A stretch of DNA of 64,000 bases from Gliomastix tumulicola (taxonomy: Eukaryota; Ascomycota; Sordariomycetes; Hypocreales; Bionectriaceae), in assembly GCA_001599755.1 (NCBI GenBank), contig BCHX01000003.1:3817289-3881288 (forward strand), read 5' to 3'. The position numbers and the translations under genes are program-made. Position 1 is the stretch's first letter. The number at the start of each line of letters is the position of its first letter. Positions 1 to 10,660 of the stretch are shown one piece after another. The notes beneath the pieces are model-generated. The model made no database searches. It saw only the letters and a list, made by a program, of their open reading frames with translations, and was not told where the DNA came from.

Positions 1-2585
1 GCAACCGGGCAAAGGCACGTTGGTACGTTAAGCATGGCAACCACGCAGTCGGCCGACTCTGCCGGGACACAGCATACGCGTAACCGAAGACCAGCCAGTA
101 GATACTAGTAGGTTAGGTAAGTAGTAGGTACTAAGATATGTGATATAGGTCACCCAGGCATCTGGGACAACTAGAGGACAAGGCGGTCCAAACTCAGCGA
201 ACATAACGGGCGCTGATCGACATGGCATTTGTGAAATCCGCGAGGAGCGACAGCGTCTAGCCGGGATGGGCAAATCTTGAAGAGTGCTGTGTGGTTGAGC
301 GGTTGCCCACTCACAGTGACATTCGCGTGCAACGGACGTGCCATGGAGTATGTCACGCTTAATCAACGGCCGCCGCTGATTTTTTGAAAGTGATTCCATC
401 GGAGCACCAGCTCCTTGCTGTAATAAACACAGCCTATTAGACCGCTATGATGTTCGATCGCCGGTGAAATCAGCATGAGGAGTCATTGTCCTGATCGCCG
501 GAACACGCCGTGTCTGTAATGTATCGAGTTCAGACCGAGCAAGATCGCGTGGGCGTTGATGTCATGGTGCGAAAGGGGCGTGCAGATCCCCAGGACAGAG
601 GGCACTTCTTCGGATCTCGAGAGTCAGAGGCCGGTGTGCTCGAGTGTGACGAGCCCTCGGTGTAATTCTGCGTCTGTAGCGCAGGCTAGGGAGCAGCTTC
701 CCCGCATCCGCCACGGGAGAGTTGTCAGATGTGGCTGGGGAGTTTCTGTAAGAGCGCCACAGGCCACTGATGAGTAACGCCTGAACGGGGGAAGGTCCAG
801 TGTGCTGCCAGCGCTGGGCTGTACCCAGAACGCTGTACCCGGACTGTAATAACTAACGGGACGAAAAACGGACTTAGGGAGAGACATCTCGTGTGTGAGT
901 GCGAGCCTGCTAAGTGCGAGTTGGTACACCCAAGTACCTCCCGCCAAGCTACGCCGACATTTGTCGGGGCGGAGTAAACCCTCCGGCGGGGAGCATGATG
1001 CATCCCTTTGGAATCTGGTCTGCAATGCTGCTTTTTAACTTTTCTTTTTCTGCTTCTTTTCCATTCGCGTCGTGGCATCTGTCAAGAGGATTCAGGGTCG
1101 ATCAGATCCCCTCCCCTCGCCCATCGGGCTTTTCTTACTGCATCAGCTTGTTCGCCCTGGCTGAGCCGAATGGAACGGAGAGAGAGAGGGGAAGAGGAGG
1201 AGAACGAGCCAGGTTTGCCTGAACCCGCCCTGCCGCAGCGGGTGAGACGCGCTCCCTGTGACTGTGAGATGTCCGAGTGCGAGCCAGGTTATCGGCCGTC
1301 TTCTAGTATTCATCTGGTGAACACGCGTATCGCTAGGCAACTCCCACTCAACAACCTTGCCCGTTCACTCTAGCGGCTTCCGAAACGTGAACCTACCGGA
1401 CGGTACCATCCGTTTTCTGTCCGCTGATAATACCATCTTTCCTGGTAAGACCTAAGACGGTTTCCCCCCCTGTTGGGGTGGTGAGCTGCCACGGGTTGAT
1501 AAAATGAGGGGGAAAATGGACGCCCGTCCGCCGCGGTCGAGGCCCTGGCAATGTCTGGGAAAGTTGGATCGCTCTGACATGTCGTGATCCTTCGCCCTTG
1601 ACTGGCGCTGTCTCTGGGGGGGAAGCATCGTGCCGTTGTGTAGCGCATCGTACTCGCCCATTTACTCGATGGCCGGACGCCCGTCTGCAGGCTGTGAATC
1701 GGAGTCGTAACTACGGCCTGTCTCCCTCTCTCTCTGTCTGCGTCTCGTCCGGGCCCGACGCCCCTGTCCCATGGGACGATCGGCCCAAGCGGAAGGGCCA
1801 CCTGGGAAGTCAGTTCAGAGGAGACGGGGGGGACCAGCAGAAGCAACGGGGGGAAGTAAGTACCTGCGAGTACCAGCTGAAGAGGAGAGGGGGGGGGGGA
1901 GCCACCAACTGCTACCGCTCCGGGCATCCTGCAGCGTTGCCCTTGTGAAACTTCGCACCGGCCCCATGCACCCTGAGGAAGCAAAGCACCTCGCTCGGCC
2001 AATGAGAGCGCCTCGGACCCCTCAAATCGGGCGCTGGCCTAGCGCAGGCAGGGGGGGACCAGGTTTCTGCTAGCTTCGCTGTGCGCTGGAGCTCTGAATC
2101 GAGATCGCTGGTCCTCCAGAGCTTCCCGCGCCGATCGAGAAGACTGATCTGATCGGGAGTCAAAATGGCACAGGGAAAACACAAAAAGTCAAGGACAAGA
2201 ATGCAGCTGCTACGGCTTGTCAGTTTAGGGACAAAACCCCCCCCCCCCGGGAGACCCAGAGTAAAAAAAAAAAAAGTACTAAATATAAAGAAATATCCGT
2301 TTTCTGCTGGTTCTTGTCAGCTTCTTCTCTTCCTTCCCGAGCTCTTGATCTCTGAAAGCTGTCAAACTCGCTGCACAGCTGTTGCTCGGCAATGATAGTG
2401 AGACTCGTTCTTATCAACAACAGAACACAGCAGACATAACTCAACAGGACCAGAAGGCTGCCGATTGACAATTCGGTTGCCTTATTGACCTCCCCGTTAA
2501 TACAGACTGCCGTCACTACGGCGTCGCTAATTCAAACAACTCATATCCCTTTCCGGATCACAACAACACCACCACCACCGCCACC
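1..2585. other. Non-coding stretch and leader of the first gene
   Basis: No convincing gene is seen. Open frames on both strands are short, overlap one another and have no recognisable domains. The last few hundred bases before 2586 are C/T-rich with a C run near 2238-2248 and an A run near 2263-2276, which fits a fungal promoter and 5' leader for the gene at 2586. The left part could hold the distal end of a gene that lies outside the window, but nothing supports that directly. Confidence 0.5.
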
Positions 2586-3748
2586 ATGCCCAAGAGATCG
2601 TCATCTTCCGCTGCCGCGGATGCCACAGGCAAGGGTGCTCCTGGCTCCCTCCCTGCAAACCCCGACCGGCCCTTTGTCCAGCGCAAGGTGCGTCTTTGTC
2701 TAATCTATTCACTTACACCGGAGTCTGCCAGCTAACACTCATACCCCAGACCGAACGCTCCCACGAGGAGAACCAGGAGCGAGCCTACATCGCAGCCTCG
2801 CGCCGCTCCGACCGCAGCCTCGAGGCCCGCGTCCAGTCGGCGCGCATGGCCAGCGAGATCCACAAGAAGCGCACCGGCAAGAGCTTCCGCATCTCCGAGG
2901 AGATCGTCCAGAAGGAGGAGATGTACGAGGAGGAGGAGGACGACTTCCCGCGCTCGTACCGCCTGCTCGGCAGCCACATGCAGACCGCCTCGGCCGAGAT
3001 GAACTCCAAGGTCGAGGCCTACATGTCCAGCCGCCTGGCCATGGCGGCGTACATGTCGCGCATGAACGACAGCTGGCGCGAGAACAACATCAACCAGATG
3101 TTCGCCGCCGCGTTCCCGAACCTGGGCCAGCAGGCGCAGCATCTGGGGAATGGCATGTTCTCCGAGGGGGCGCCGCCGCCGCAGTCGCCTCAGCCGCAGC
3201 CGGCAGTGCAGAGCCCCATGTCGCCGACGTTCGAGCAGGTCAACTACCAGCAGCCGGCTGACCGGAACCACTCGCTGTCGACGCTGTCTCCCACGGCCGA
3301 GCAGCACTCGCATCTCTCGCCGCCCTCGGAGCTCACCCGCGTCAGCAGCCCGCACTCCCCGGGCCCTTCCAAGGAGCCCTCGAGCTTCAGCCACATGACG
3401 CCCCTCAGGCCGCACATGCCGGACATGGGCAGCGTCTCACACGACTCCCCGTTCACCTCGGAGCTGCCGCAGGAGATGAAGCTGCTCCTCGGCGGGCCTC
3501 CGGGCATGGAGATGACGGGCTTCGGGCAGGACATGTACGGCCAGAGCTTCATGCCCATCGACCAGTCGCTGTACAACCCGGACATGACGACGGGCACCAA
3601 CAAGCTGGGCGAGCTGGAGACGGGGCCCGATGCCACCATGTACGGCGACGAGGACTGGGACTTCATGGCCCAGACACAGACGCAGGGCATGGACGAGCCG
3701 TGGGACACCTTCATCAACGACTCGGCCTGGGACAGCAACGCGCAGTAA
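2586..3748 (+). CDS. Acidic nuclear-type protein, putative transcriptional regulator (2 exons)
   Basis: Two exons, 2586-2687 and 2750-3748, give about 366 residues. The 62-nt intron has donor GTGCGT, a GCTAAC branch point and acceptor CCCCAG. The ATG at 2586 sits in a CCACC-ATG context, and exon 1 (34 codons) stays in frame. The N-terminal third is charged: many Arg/Glu, with an EEEEDD patch followed by FPRSYRLLG, then a Met-rich helix-like stretch. The C-terminal half is rich in Pro, Gln, Ser and Met and ends in an acidic, Trp/Phe-containing tail (EDWDFMAQ, EPWDTFINDSAW). That tail resembles an activation domain, so a role in transcription is an inference from composition. I do not recognise a named family. 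Coding is well supported by codon use and splicing; function is not. Confidence 0.8.
2688..2749 (+). other. Intron 1 of the 2586 gene
   Basis: Starts GTGCGT and ends CCCCAG, with the branch-like GCTAAC at 2731-2736. Removing it joins ATG-bearing exon 1 to the long frame in phase 0. Confidence 0.8.
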
Positions 3749-5087
3749 TATCCCCCCCTTTTCTTCTCGTCCCGACACTGCGTCTCCTTTTACATCATGA
3801 CTTTATGATCAGCGTTTGATTTTTTTCTTCCTTTTTCTCACGCGCCTGTTCACGGCCTGTTATTCTCCTTCTCAACTCTTCCGCATTGCCCTTTCTTACA
3901 CACACGACGGGAGACATGACAGCGGCTTTGACCGCCGGCCCACGCCAGAAATCACCTTCACAAAGCATCGAGCCGAGCTTTGATGCATTACGACAACATT
4001 TGTACGACTTATTAGAGTTCCTTTCTGGATTGGGCGAAATAAAAGGGTATAGGAATTAGCACGAAGGTGTCGAATTATTCCCTCCAATTTCTTTTTCTCC
4101 TCTTTTTTTTTTTTTTTTTTTTTTCTTTTTTTTTTGATTCTTTCAACACAAATGAGCACGTCCTCCTTTGAGAGTGACAACACATACGTCCGCTTATTTA
4201 CAAGGACTGGGAAATCTGTCTGCTCCGGCGTTTTTGCGACTTTGCGTTTCTTTTCTTTTCTATTCTCTTGCTTCATTTCTATGTCCCCGCCTTCCAAATT
4301 ACCGTTCTTCATCCTGGTTCAAGGGTTCCTTGATTCCTAGGAGACTGCTGGTAAAAGGGTGGACTATCTGGGTAGGATCTACCCATGAGATAATACCCAA
4401 TTCAAACAAGAAAAATAAATACATTTCGCCTGCGAGACAAATTACAGGCAACAAATCGGATCTCCTTCTTCAGAAGTGAATGAATGGCAATGTTTGATAG
4501 CTACTGTACGGGTATATAAGAGCTGAGTAGGTTCCTGCGAGGGCTGCATCTTCACTCACACATCATGGGTTACCGGTGGGGAGCAGCATGTCAGTCAATC
4601 TTCTTTCCTTCAACTGCACCGGCCTTCTGGATCACTTTGGTGGTGTTTTTGCTTATTGTATCTTGAATGGTTAATATCTTCTCATGGAAGGTCTCCAGGG
4701 CTATCTCCCCAAGAGCTCAGATCCTCGAGATGTGGTAGGGGTACCTCTCTGGGGATGTCCACATCTACATCTACTACTTCCTAGCTGTGAACCACAACAC
4801 CATCAACGCATTCAGGAGCGCAGACCGGCGCGGTGGCATGCACTACGGCAAGAACATTAATCGGCCCTCTCGCATGAGGGAGCACAGTGCATAAACGATC
4901 TAGCTAATAAGTAGGAAGCACGTTAGGAGACCATCTTCACACCGAATCGTGTACCTAATCATTCTATTCCGGCGAGAAGGCCCCCTTCTGAATAATTCCG
5001 ACCCAGCCATCCTGTTGGACGTCGCTGAGGTCACCATGGTTTGCCAACTCCTGTCTCCAGAGCACACGTTTCCTAATTCCCTCACCA
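3749..5087. other. 3' flank with poly-T run, no clear gene
   Basis: Holds the presumed 3' UTR of the upstream gene (pyrimidine-rich, 3749-3900) and a T-rich tract at 4103-4135 of 22 Ts, one C and about 10 Ts. It continues as AT-richer sequence without a credible coding frame. A minus-strand lysine-rich frame at 3896-4312 is produced by the T run and is not regarded as a gene. Confidence 0.5.
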
Positions 5088-5317
5088 TGGCCAGCAACGA
5101 GATTGAACAGTCCTACGACTACAATCAGGACTACATCCAATCTGCCGATGGAGGAAACCTGATTGAATCCATCGATGTCTCCTCATCTAACTGGTTCCCT
5201 TGCATCGTCGCGGAAGGCGGCGAGTTGTCTTCGCTGATCGACGATGAAACCATCAGCTCCCTTGGTCAGGCACAGGCGAGAGGCCTCGCCATGGAATTGA
5301 GAATTTCCCTCGGATAG
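5088..5317 (+). CDS. Small hypothetical protein (uncertain)
   Basis: A 76-codon frame (75 residues plus stop) opens at an ATG in CACCATGG context. The deduced protein is acidic with a MASNEIEQSYDYNQDY start and no Cys pairs, signal peptide or domain. Codon choice (C-ending codons dominate) looks more like a gene than chance, but there is no other support. The frame ends at a TAG whose G is also the first base of a GTATGT donor-like hexamer, so the gene might continue by splicing. I found no good acceptor that keeps a frame open. It could also be the remnant of a longer gene. Confidence 0.25.
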
Positions 5318-5705
5318 TATGTGTCTCCTATGCTACAGGTTCGCCTACGCATGCGCGACAACCGTTTCGACCCCATCATCGCATTTGTGTCCATCCCACT
5401 CCAATTCTGCTCCTCGGAAGACATTGAGAAAGGATTCATGAGCTTTTGATGGTTCAATCCTAGGCGAGGATCACACACTCCAAGTCATCCTTTGAGCAGA
5501 AGCATCCTTTCACTGAGTGCAATGTTCGAATTTTATTGAGAAAAAACATCACCGTTCTTGTGTCGTTTCACTCCATCCATGTACACATTCTCATCTCTGT
5601 CTCTACGCAAGTATATATCCGTATACGACAGCGTCCTCATGGTGTACTATCCTTCCCACTTCCCACCCATCCTCCTCCCACCACAGGCGTCTCGTCCAGT
5701 CACCT
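5318..5705. other. Short gap, nothing recognised
   Basis: No domain-bearing frame. It may include the 3' UTR of the minus-strand gene that ends at 5706. Confidence 0.4.
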
Positions 5706-6533
5706 TCAATCAAACGACAGACTGGAGCTCTTCACGTGCGCACAGTCCTCCGGGTCCGGATAGCTGGACCAAGCCCCCCCGCAAGGACACTCCCGCACAC
5801 ACTCAGCAGGAGCGGGGACGGCGGAGGCTGCCACGGACGGCTGTCCGCACCTTGTAAAGGACGGAACCAGCGGAGCACGCGCAGCTATATCTACAGGATG
5901 CGGAGCTGGCAAGACTGCGGCCTGGGGCATCGCCGGGAGAGACAACTGATTCATATAGTCAGTACACGGTCTGGAGTGGAACTGAGACTCGCTTCAACTC
6001 ACTGGCCCTTGCTTCTGTTGCGCGGCGGTGATCTGACCCTCTCGGGAATGCTCAGGCTGCTGGGTTGCTCCAAAGACCATTTGAGGCTCCCAATCCGCCT
6101 TCTAGACGGGATAGGAAGCCTCGCTGGCCTCAGCCCGAGGCAACGCCACGGAAGCAACATAGCCAGCAAGATCCTGGACCGGAGGGAGCACTGGTCCGGG
6201 GACAGGCCTCCCTCCTTGCGTAGCAGCGCCTCCGATCTGCTGCCGCTGTGGCTGTGGCTGTGACGGGGCCACGGGCCCGGACTCCTGCAACCAAGCCAAA
6301 CCGTCGTAAACTCCCTGCCTGGCGACCATGGGCGGGACGGCGCGGACGGGCGGCAGAGGGCCAGCCGCGTTCGACCCCTGGCTGTGAGGTCTAGGAGCGG
6401 GTGTTGCTGCTCCTTTGGCGGGAGACTGTGGCCTCCTGCGACGGCCGTCTCCCACTTTACGGGCCCTGGCGGCTGAGCCGGCTGCCCAGCTGCCCGCCGC
6501 AGGGCTGCCCACGTCGTATCCACGGCGCGGCAT
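5706..6533 (-). CDS. Pro/Ala-rich hypothetical protein, probably two 57-nt introns
   Basis: Reading leftwards from the ATG at 6531-6533, one frame stays open for 828 nt except for a TAG at about 6102-6104 and a TGA near 5994. The TGA lies in a 57-nt segment with a clean GTGAGT donor, a TACTGAC branch point and an AATCAG acceptor. The TAG ends a second possible 57-nt intron whose donor GTTGCT is weak. Removing both gives about 237 residues. The product starts MPRRGYDVGSP, is rich in Pro, Ala, Gln and Arg, and ends in a Cys-containing tail (CVRECPCGG). No family is recognised. A TATA-like TTATATAT on the minus strand at 6591-6598 and a C/T-rich leader just upstream support a real promoter. Alternatively the gene is broken by the TAG. 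Confidence 0.45.
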
Positions 6534-7878
6534 GTTCTAGGAGTCGAAAAGAGCTTGGAGGAAGAGCTGACGTTGAAGGTTAAGATCTGAATATATAAGA
6601 GGAGGAAGGGTTAGGTAGTGATATGTGGGAGGGCAGAGGACATTCCGCCAGATTGGGGGGGGCAAACGCCCTTCCACGCCCAAGATCCGCGTGACAGCAA
6701 GTCAAGATGGATGGCTGGGTATCATCACTGTTGACCAGCTTCGACACAATGTAGGCGGGTTTTCAACTTCGACTCAGAGGCCGAAGTTGACCCAGGAGAG
6801 AAGAAGTGATAGGAAATTGAGTGTGAATGCTTCTAGAAGTGTGAAGAGATAAACTGACAACAAGGAATGAACCTACGCCTGGTGATCTTGACTTCGTGTC
6901 CGGACCGAGACTTGGTGGTTGAAGAATGGAGGCTGCCGGAGGAACCATGTTAGTTTAAGGATCCAAATTGGCAGGCAATATATAAGAGATATGCAGAAGA
7001 GGGAAAGTGCTCACAAAGTAAGTGTTGGACTTCACAACAGAAGGCAGATTGTGAACTTGTTGGTGAGTGTAGAGGGAACGAAGAAGAAGAAGAATGCTGC
7101 AAGATCGATGAGAACTTATACTCACAGAAGGTACACTGGTGATCTTCTTTGCACGCAGGCAGAAGATCCGAGGAGTCGGTGAAGACAATCTGGGGCCATT
7201 TCTGAATAACTTCGTCACAACATTGTCTAGTCGGATGAGCCCTCCCAGGGGCTCAACTCGAAACATGCTCACAACAATGAATCGCGCTCTCACAATAAGG
7301 ATATCATTTTGGAATAACCCTTCTCGAGATGATTCATGCACTCATTACGCGTTTTGAGGGCGTCGTGACTGGGTCGTGTGAATGTTGTTTGCCATTCAGT
7401 GAATTCACGTTGATCCTGCTATTGTGGAGGGGCTCTAGAAGCCGCGCCGTGAATTCCAACGGGATCACGTCTTCAGGACTCCTGTAGAAATTCTGTGCTC
7501 GTCTGAAAGAGCCACTACACATTTTGAGCATGCGTTTGCGCGGCTATTACGCCAACAACTGAGGCCGTAAGCCTAGCAGTTCAGCACGCTCACTTGTCCG
7601 CCTCCCCCGCGAAAATGCAATGAGGGCCCAGCGGCCAGGACCATGAAAGAGCGAACATAGGACGACTAGCAAATGCGGGAATCTCTGAATCACACGTGAC
7701 CCCAAATTTCAAACAGGTCATTGATGGTCAAGGACAGCGTTGAATCAGGCTTTGCAGCATACCGCTTACACTCGTGCTCTTGATGTCTATGAGATACACA
7801 CGCTGGTTCAACGCCCTCATCAATGTCGGGGTATCATTACACTCTATAGAATCGTGAAGTTCTGCACAGACATACAGC
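6534..7878. other. Intergenic, purine-rich on the plus strand
   Basis: Upstream region of the minus-strand gene at 5706-6533, plus the 3' flank of NOP9. Plus strand 6600-7180 is rich in A and G, so the minus strand is C/T-rich as usual for fungal promoters. No credible gene. Confidence 0.5.
6591..6598 (-). promoter_or_regulatory. TATA-like element upstream of the 6533 start
   Basis: Minus-strand TTATATAT about 60 bases before the ATG, followed by a pyrimidine-rich leader ending in CCTAGAAC-ATG. Confidence 0.4.
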
Positions 7879-10158
7879 TCAGTCCTCATCATCGTTCTCC
7901 TCCTTTCGCTTCTTCTTTTTCTCTTTCTTTTCTTTCTTGCCCTCCTTGTCCTTCTTTTTCTTCTCCTTCTTGTCTTTTTTCTCTGTGGCCTCCTCCGCCA
8001 CCTCCGTGGCTTCCTCAGGCTTCTCTTCCTCCTGCTCCCGAGGTATATACCTCGGTGTGTTGATAGCCATACTATTAGCTGAAGATATCTTGGGCGTCTC
8101 GACTAGAGGATCAATCTGCCTCATCCAGTGCTTCCAGTCACTCCGCCTTGTCTTCCACATGTCACCTTTCCAACTCCTCCACACGCTGCGACCCATCCAG
8201 CTCTCTCTCAACTCGCGCTCGTGCTCACCCAGCTTGGCCATGATGGCCTCCTTCATGTGAAAGGGCACGCTGCGTTCCCTACCCCTGCTGGGGACCTCAA
8301 CGATGGCGTTGATGAGGTTGTGCCCGAACTGAGAAGTGGCGAGATCGGAGACGTGTGGCAGGAGTGTGCCGACGATGGTCTTGTGAAAGGCGGGGTTGGC
8401 AGACGGCGTGGCGAGTGCCGTTGTGAGGACGGTGACAGTGGGCATGGACGTCGTTGCCAGGCGGACCAGCAGTTCGGGAGATAGGGCGAGGAGTCTTTCT
8501 TGGACGCCCTTTGTCGGGCCCGGGATAGAGAGGAGAGTAGTGAGAAGCTGGGCGCCGTGGGACTGGATAGCGAATGCGTTCTTGGCCAATTGTGCGACGT
8601 CCTTCTTCTTCTTCTCCTCATCCTTGAAACCACACAGCGTCGTTATCAAGTCTGCGGGTTCAGGGCCACATCCTTCCTTCAAGCCCTTGTTGAGCTTCTT
8701 GATCCCATCCTTGATATCTCGCGCCGCGCATCGCTCAAACAGGGTGCGGATCACATTATACCTCTCCTTGGCGACGAGCTGAGGCATGGTCGGGACGATC
8801 TTGTCGACGGCTGTGACGAGGTCATCCTTGCCTAGTCTGTTGAGCACGCGGATCGATGCGTACGAGGAGACGTCGTTCCGGACATATCCCTCAATGCGGG
8901 GGAGGAAGATGTTTTGGTTGAGCGCCTTGAAGATCTTTCCCGGAGCATGCGTGATGAGCGTCTCAACCAGACGAGAGCCGATCTGATCGTATATCATGCC
9001 ATTGATGAACTCGGACGCCTCAGAGCTCTCGTCAGAAAGACTCTTCGGCGCGCCGGGAAGAAGCAGAAACAAGAGCGTGGGCTGATCTGGACTCGATGCC
9101 TCTGGGTCCGATTTTGAGTTGCTCGAGTCCTGCTTCGAGAGGGTGAGGTCAAGCTCGAGGAGCAGCTGCAGAGTGGGATTGCCGATGGGATGTCTGGCCA
9201 GGATACGGAGACTGGTCGCGTGCAGGCCGGACACGGAGTCCTGGATGATCTTTCGCACTGCCATTGCAAAGGAGCCGGGGACGGCCCTGAGCCCCTGGTT
9301 CGCCTGGTCCGCCTCGGCTGACCCGGCGACTGTGATCTTCTCCTTGTTCTTGCTCTTGATCAAGGTCTTGATGCTTGCATCCTCCAAGGGCCGTCCACTG
9401 AGGACCAGGAGCAGAACCCTCAGCGTGTGAGACGCGAACCGGTCCGTAATGAGGTAGTTGATGTTCCCCTCCAGCTCATCCAGCGTAGCCAGAAAAAGCC
9501 CCTCCATCGACGCCTCGCCCTTCTCCGCCTCCTCGCCGCTCCCCGCGCCGGTCGTGTCCAAGACAAACCCAGCCAGCTCCTGCGTCACGACGCCCGCGCT
9601 CCGCAAGAACAGCGCCTCGCAGCAGTGGCTCGCGAAGCGGTGCTGCACGAGGCTCAAGAAGTGGCCCGCGAACGCCTCGAAGAGCCGCTTCTTCTGCGCC
9701 GTCGTGGAGATCTGGATCAGGCGCTCCATGAGGCGCGAGCACGACTGGCTGCTCGCGAGCTTGAGCTCTTTACCCTGGGCCTCGCGGAAGACGGACTCGA
9801 CGAAGAGCAGGCGGTCCTCAGGGGAGGGGAACTGGTTGATCTCGAGCATCTCGTCGGCGTGGCGGAAGTACTCCTGTTCGTCGTCGGCGAGCATGCCGAA
9901 GAACTCCTTCTCGCCGGCGTCATTCTGGTACTCCTCCCGCTGCTGCTGGAAGCCGTCCGGGTCGTACTGGTCGAATCCGGCGCCCTCGACTTCGCCTTCG
10001 TTATCGTTGTAGTGGTCGTGGTCATTGTCGTAGTCATTCTCCTGGTCTTCTTCGTCTACTCTCGCTCGCTTTCTGGAGGCGCCCTCTTTGGCTACTTCCG
10101 CCTTGCGCTTCTTCCTCTCCTCCCGGATGGCTGTTCGTTTCGTTCGTGGCTTCGGCAT
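7879..10158 (-). CDS. NOP9: Nop9, Pumilio-repeat nucleolar protein
   Basis: One exon of 759 residues. Nop9 is a nucleolar RNA-binding protein of the Pumilio (PUF-like) superfamily needed for 18S rRNA maturation and 40S assembly. The start is the ATG at 10156-10158 (MPKPRTKRTA, a basic nuclear-localisation-like start). The frame is open a little further upstream, but that part has no family character. After an acidic Asp/Glu/Tyr-rich stretch comes the FFGMLADDEQEYF region, then helical repeats with typical PUF-like phrases such as LFEAFAGHFLSLVQHRFASH, RFASHTLRVLL, HPIGNPTLQLLL and SQFGHNLINAI. The tail is almost pure Lys/Glu/Asp, as in other nucleolar proteins. Length fits the fungal family. 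It reads in the same direction as the decarboxylase to its right and shows no damage. Confidence 0.93.
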   Translation of the reverse strand: MPKPRTKRTAIREERKKRKAEVAKEGASRKRARVDEEDQENDYDNDHDHYNDNEGEVEGAGFDQYDPDGFQQQREEYQNDAGEKEFFGMLADDEQEYFRHADEMLEINQFPSPEDRLLFVESVFREAQGKELKLASSQSCSRLMERLIQISTTAQKKRLFEAFAGHFLSLVQHRFASHCCEALFLRSAGVVTQELAGFVLDTTGAGSGEEAEKGEASMEGLFLATLDELEGNINYLITDRFASHTLRVLLLVLSGRPLEDASIKTLIKSKNKEKITVAGSAEADQANQGLRAVPGSFAMAVRKIIQDSVSGLHATSLRILARHPIGNPTLQLLLELDLTLSKQDSSNSKSDPEASSPDQPTLLFLLLPGAPKSLSDESSEASEFINGMIYDQIGSRLVETLITHAPGKIFKALNQNIFLPRIEGYVRNDVSSYASIRVLNRLGKDDLVTAVDKIVPTMPQLVAKERYNVIRTLFERCAARDIKDGIKKLNKGLKEGCGPEPADLITTLCGFKDEEKKKKDVAQLAKNAFAIQSHGAQLLTTLLSIPGPTKGVQERLLALSPELLVRLATTSMPTVTVLTTALATPSANPAFHKTIVGTLLPHVSDLATSQFGHNLINAIVEVPSRGRERSVPFHMKEAIMAKLGEHERELRESWMGRSVWRSWKGDMWKTRRSDWKHWMRQIDPLVETPKISSANSMAINTPRYIPREQEEEKPEEATEVAEEATEKKDKKEKKKKDKEGKKEKKEKKKKRKEENDDED

Positions 10159-10660
10159 TGTGACGGGTTGTCTGATGCAATTGACCCTGGAGGTGAATTG
10201 ATCTAGTAAAATTGGGTGGGAGACTTCGCTGTCGCTGCCAGAAACTTGCAGCACAAGAAAAAGAAGAAAAAGAAAATCGAGGACGATAAGATAAGAATTT
10301 TCGGGGTTCGGTGGGGTCTATCGGATCCACCTGCACCGAGGTCTCCCATCTTTCTACTGGTACTACTACGTACTCCGGAGTACTAAGCTACCCTATGAAT
10401 ATTATATTATTCACTAAGGCATCAGAAGACATATCGAAGCCGACTTGATTTTAATGATGTCTTCAAATCTATTCTATGATGAATCTGGAATAGTCTATAC
10501 TTCTACTTTGTTGAACCGTTGTGAAGAACTGTATCATCCAAGCCATAGTATCCAAGGAAGGACCTCTTCTAGCCGTGTCTAGATATCCAAAAGTTGCATC
10601 TCTTCAGGTAGGTGTGTATCATTCCCTACAGATTATCCATGTAGCCACACTGCCGCTGTC
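10159..10660. other. NOP9 upstream region and decarboxylase 3' flank
   Basis: About 500 bases between two minus-strand genes. No gene is seen; the sequence becomes AT-rich around 10400-10500. Confidence 0.5.

Noticed and set aside
3896..4312. Lys-rich minus frame across the poly-T run
   Set aside because: Composition comes from the T tract; it lies in the 3' flank of the gene at 2586.
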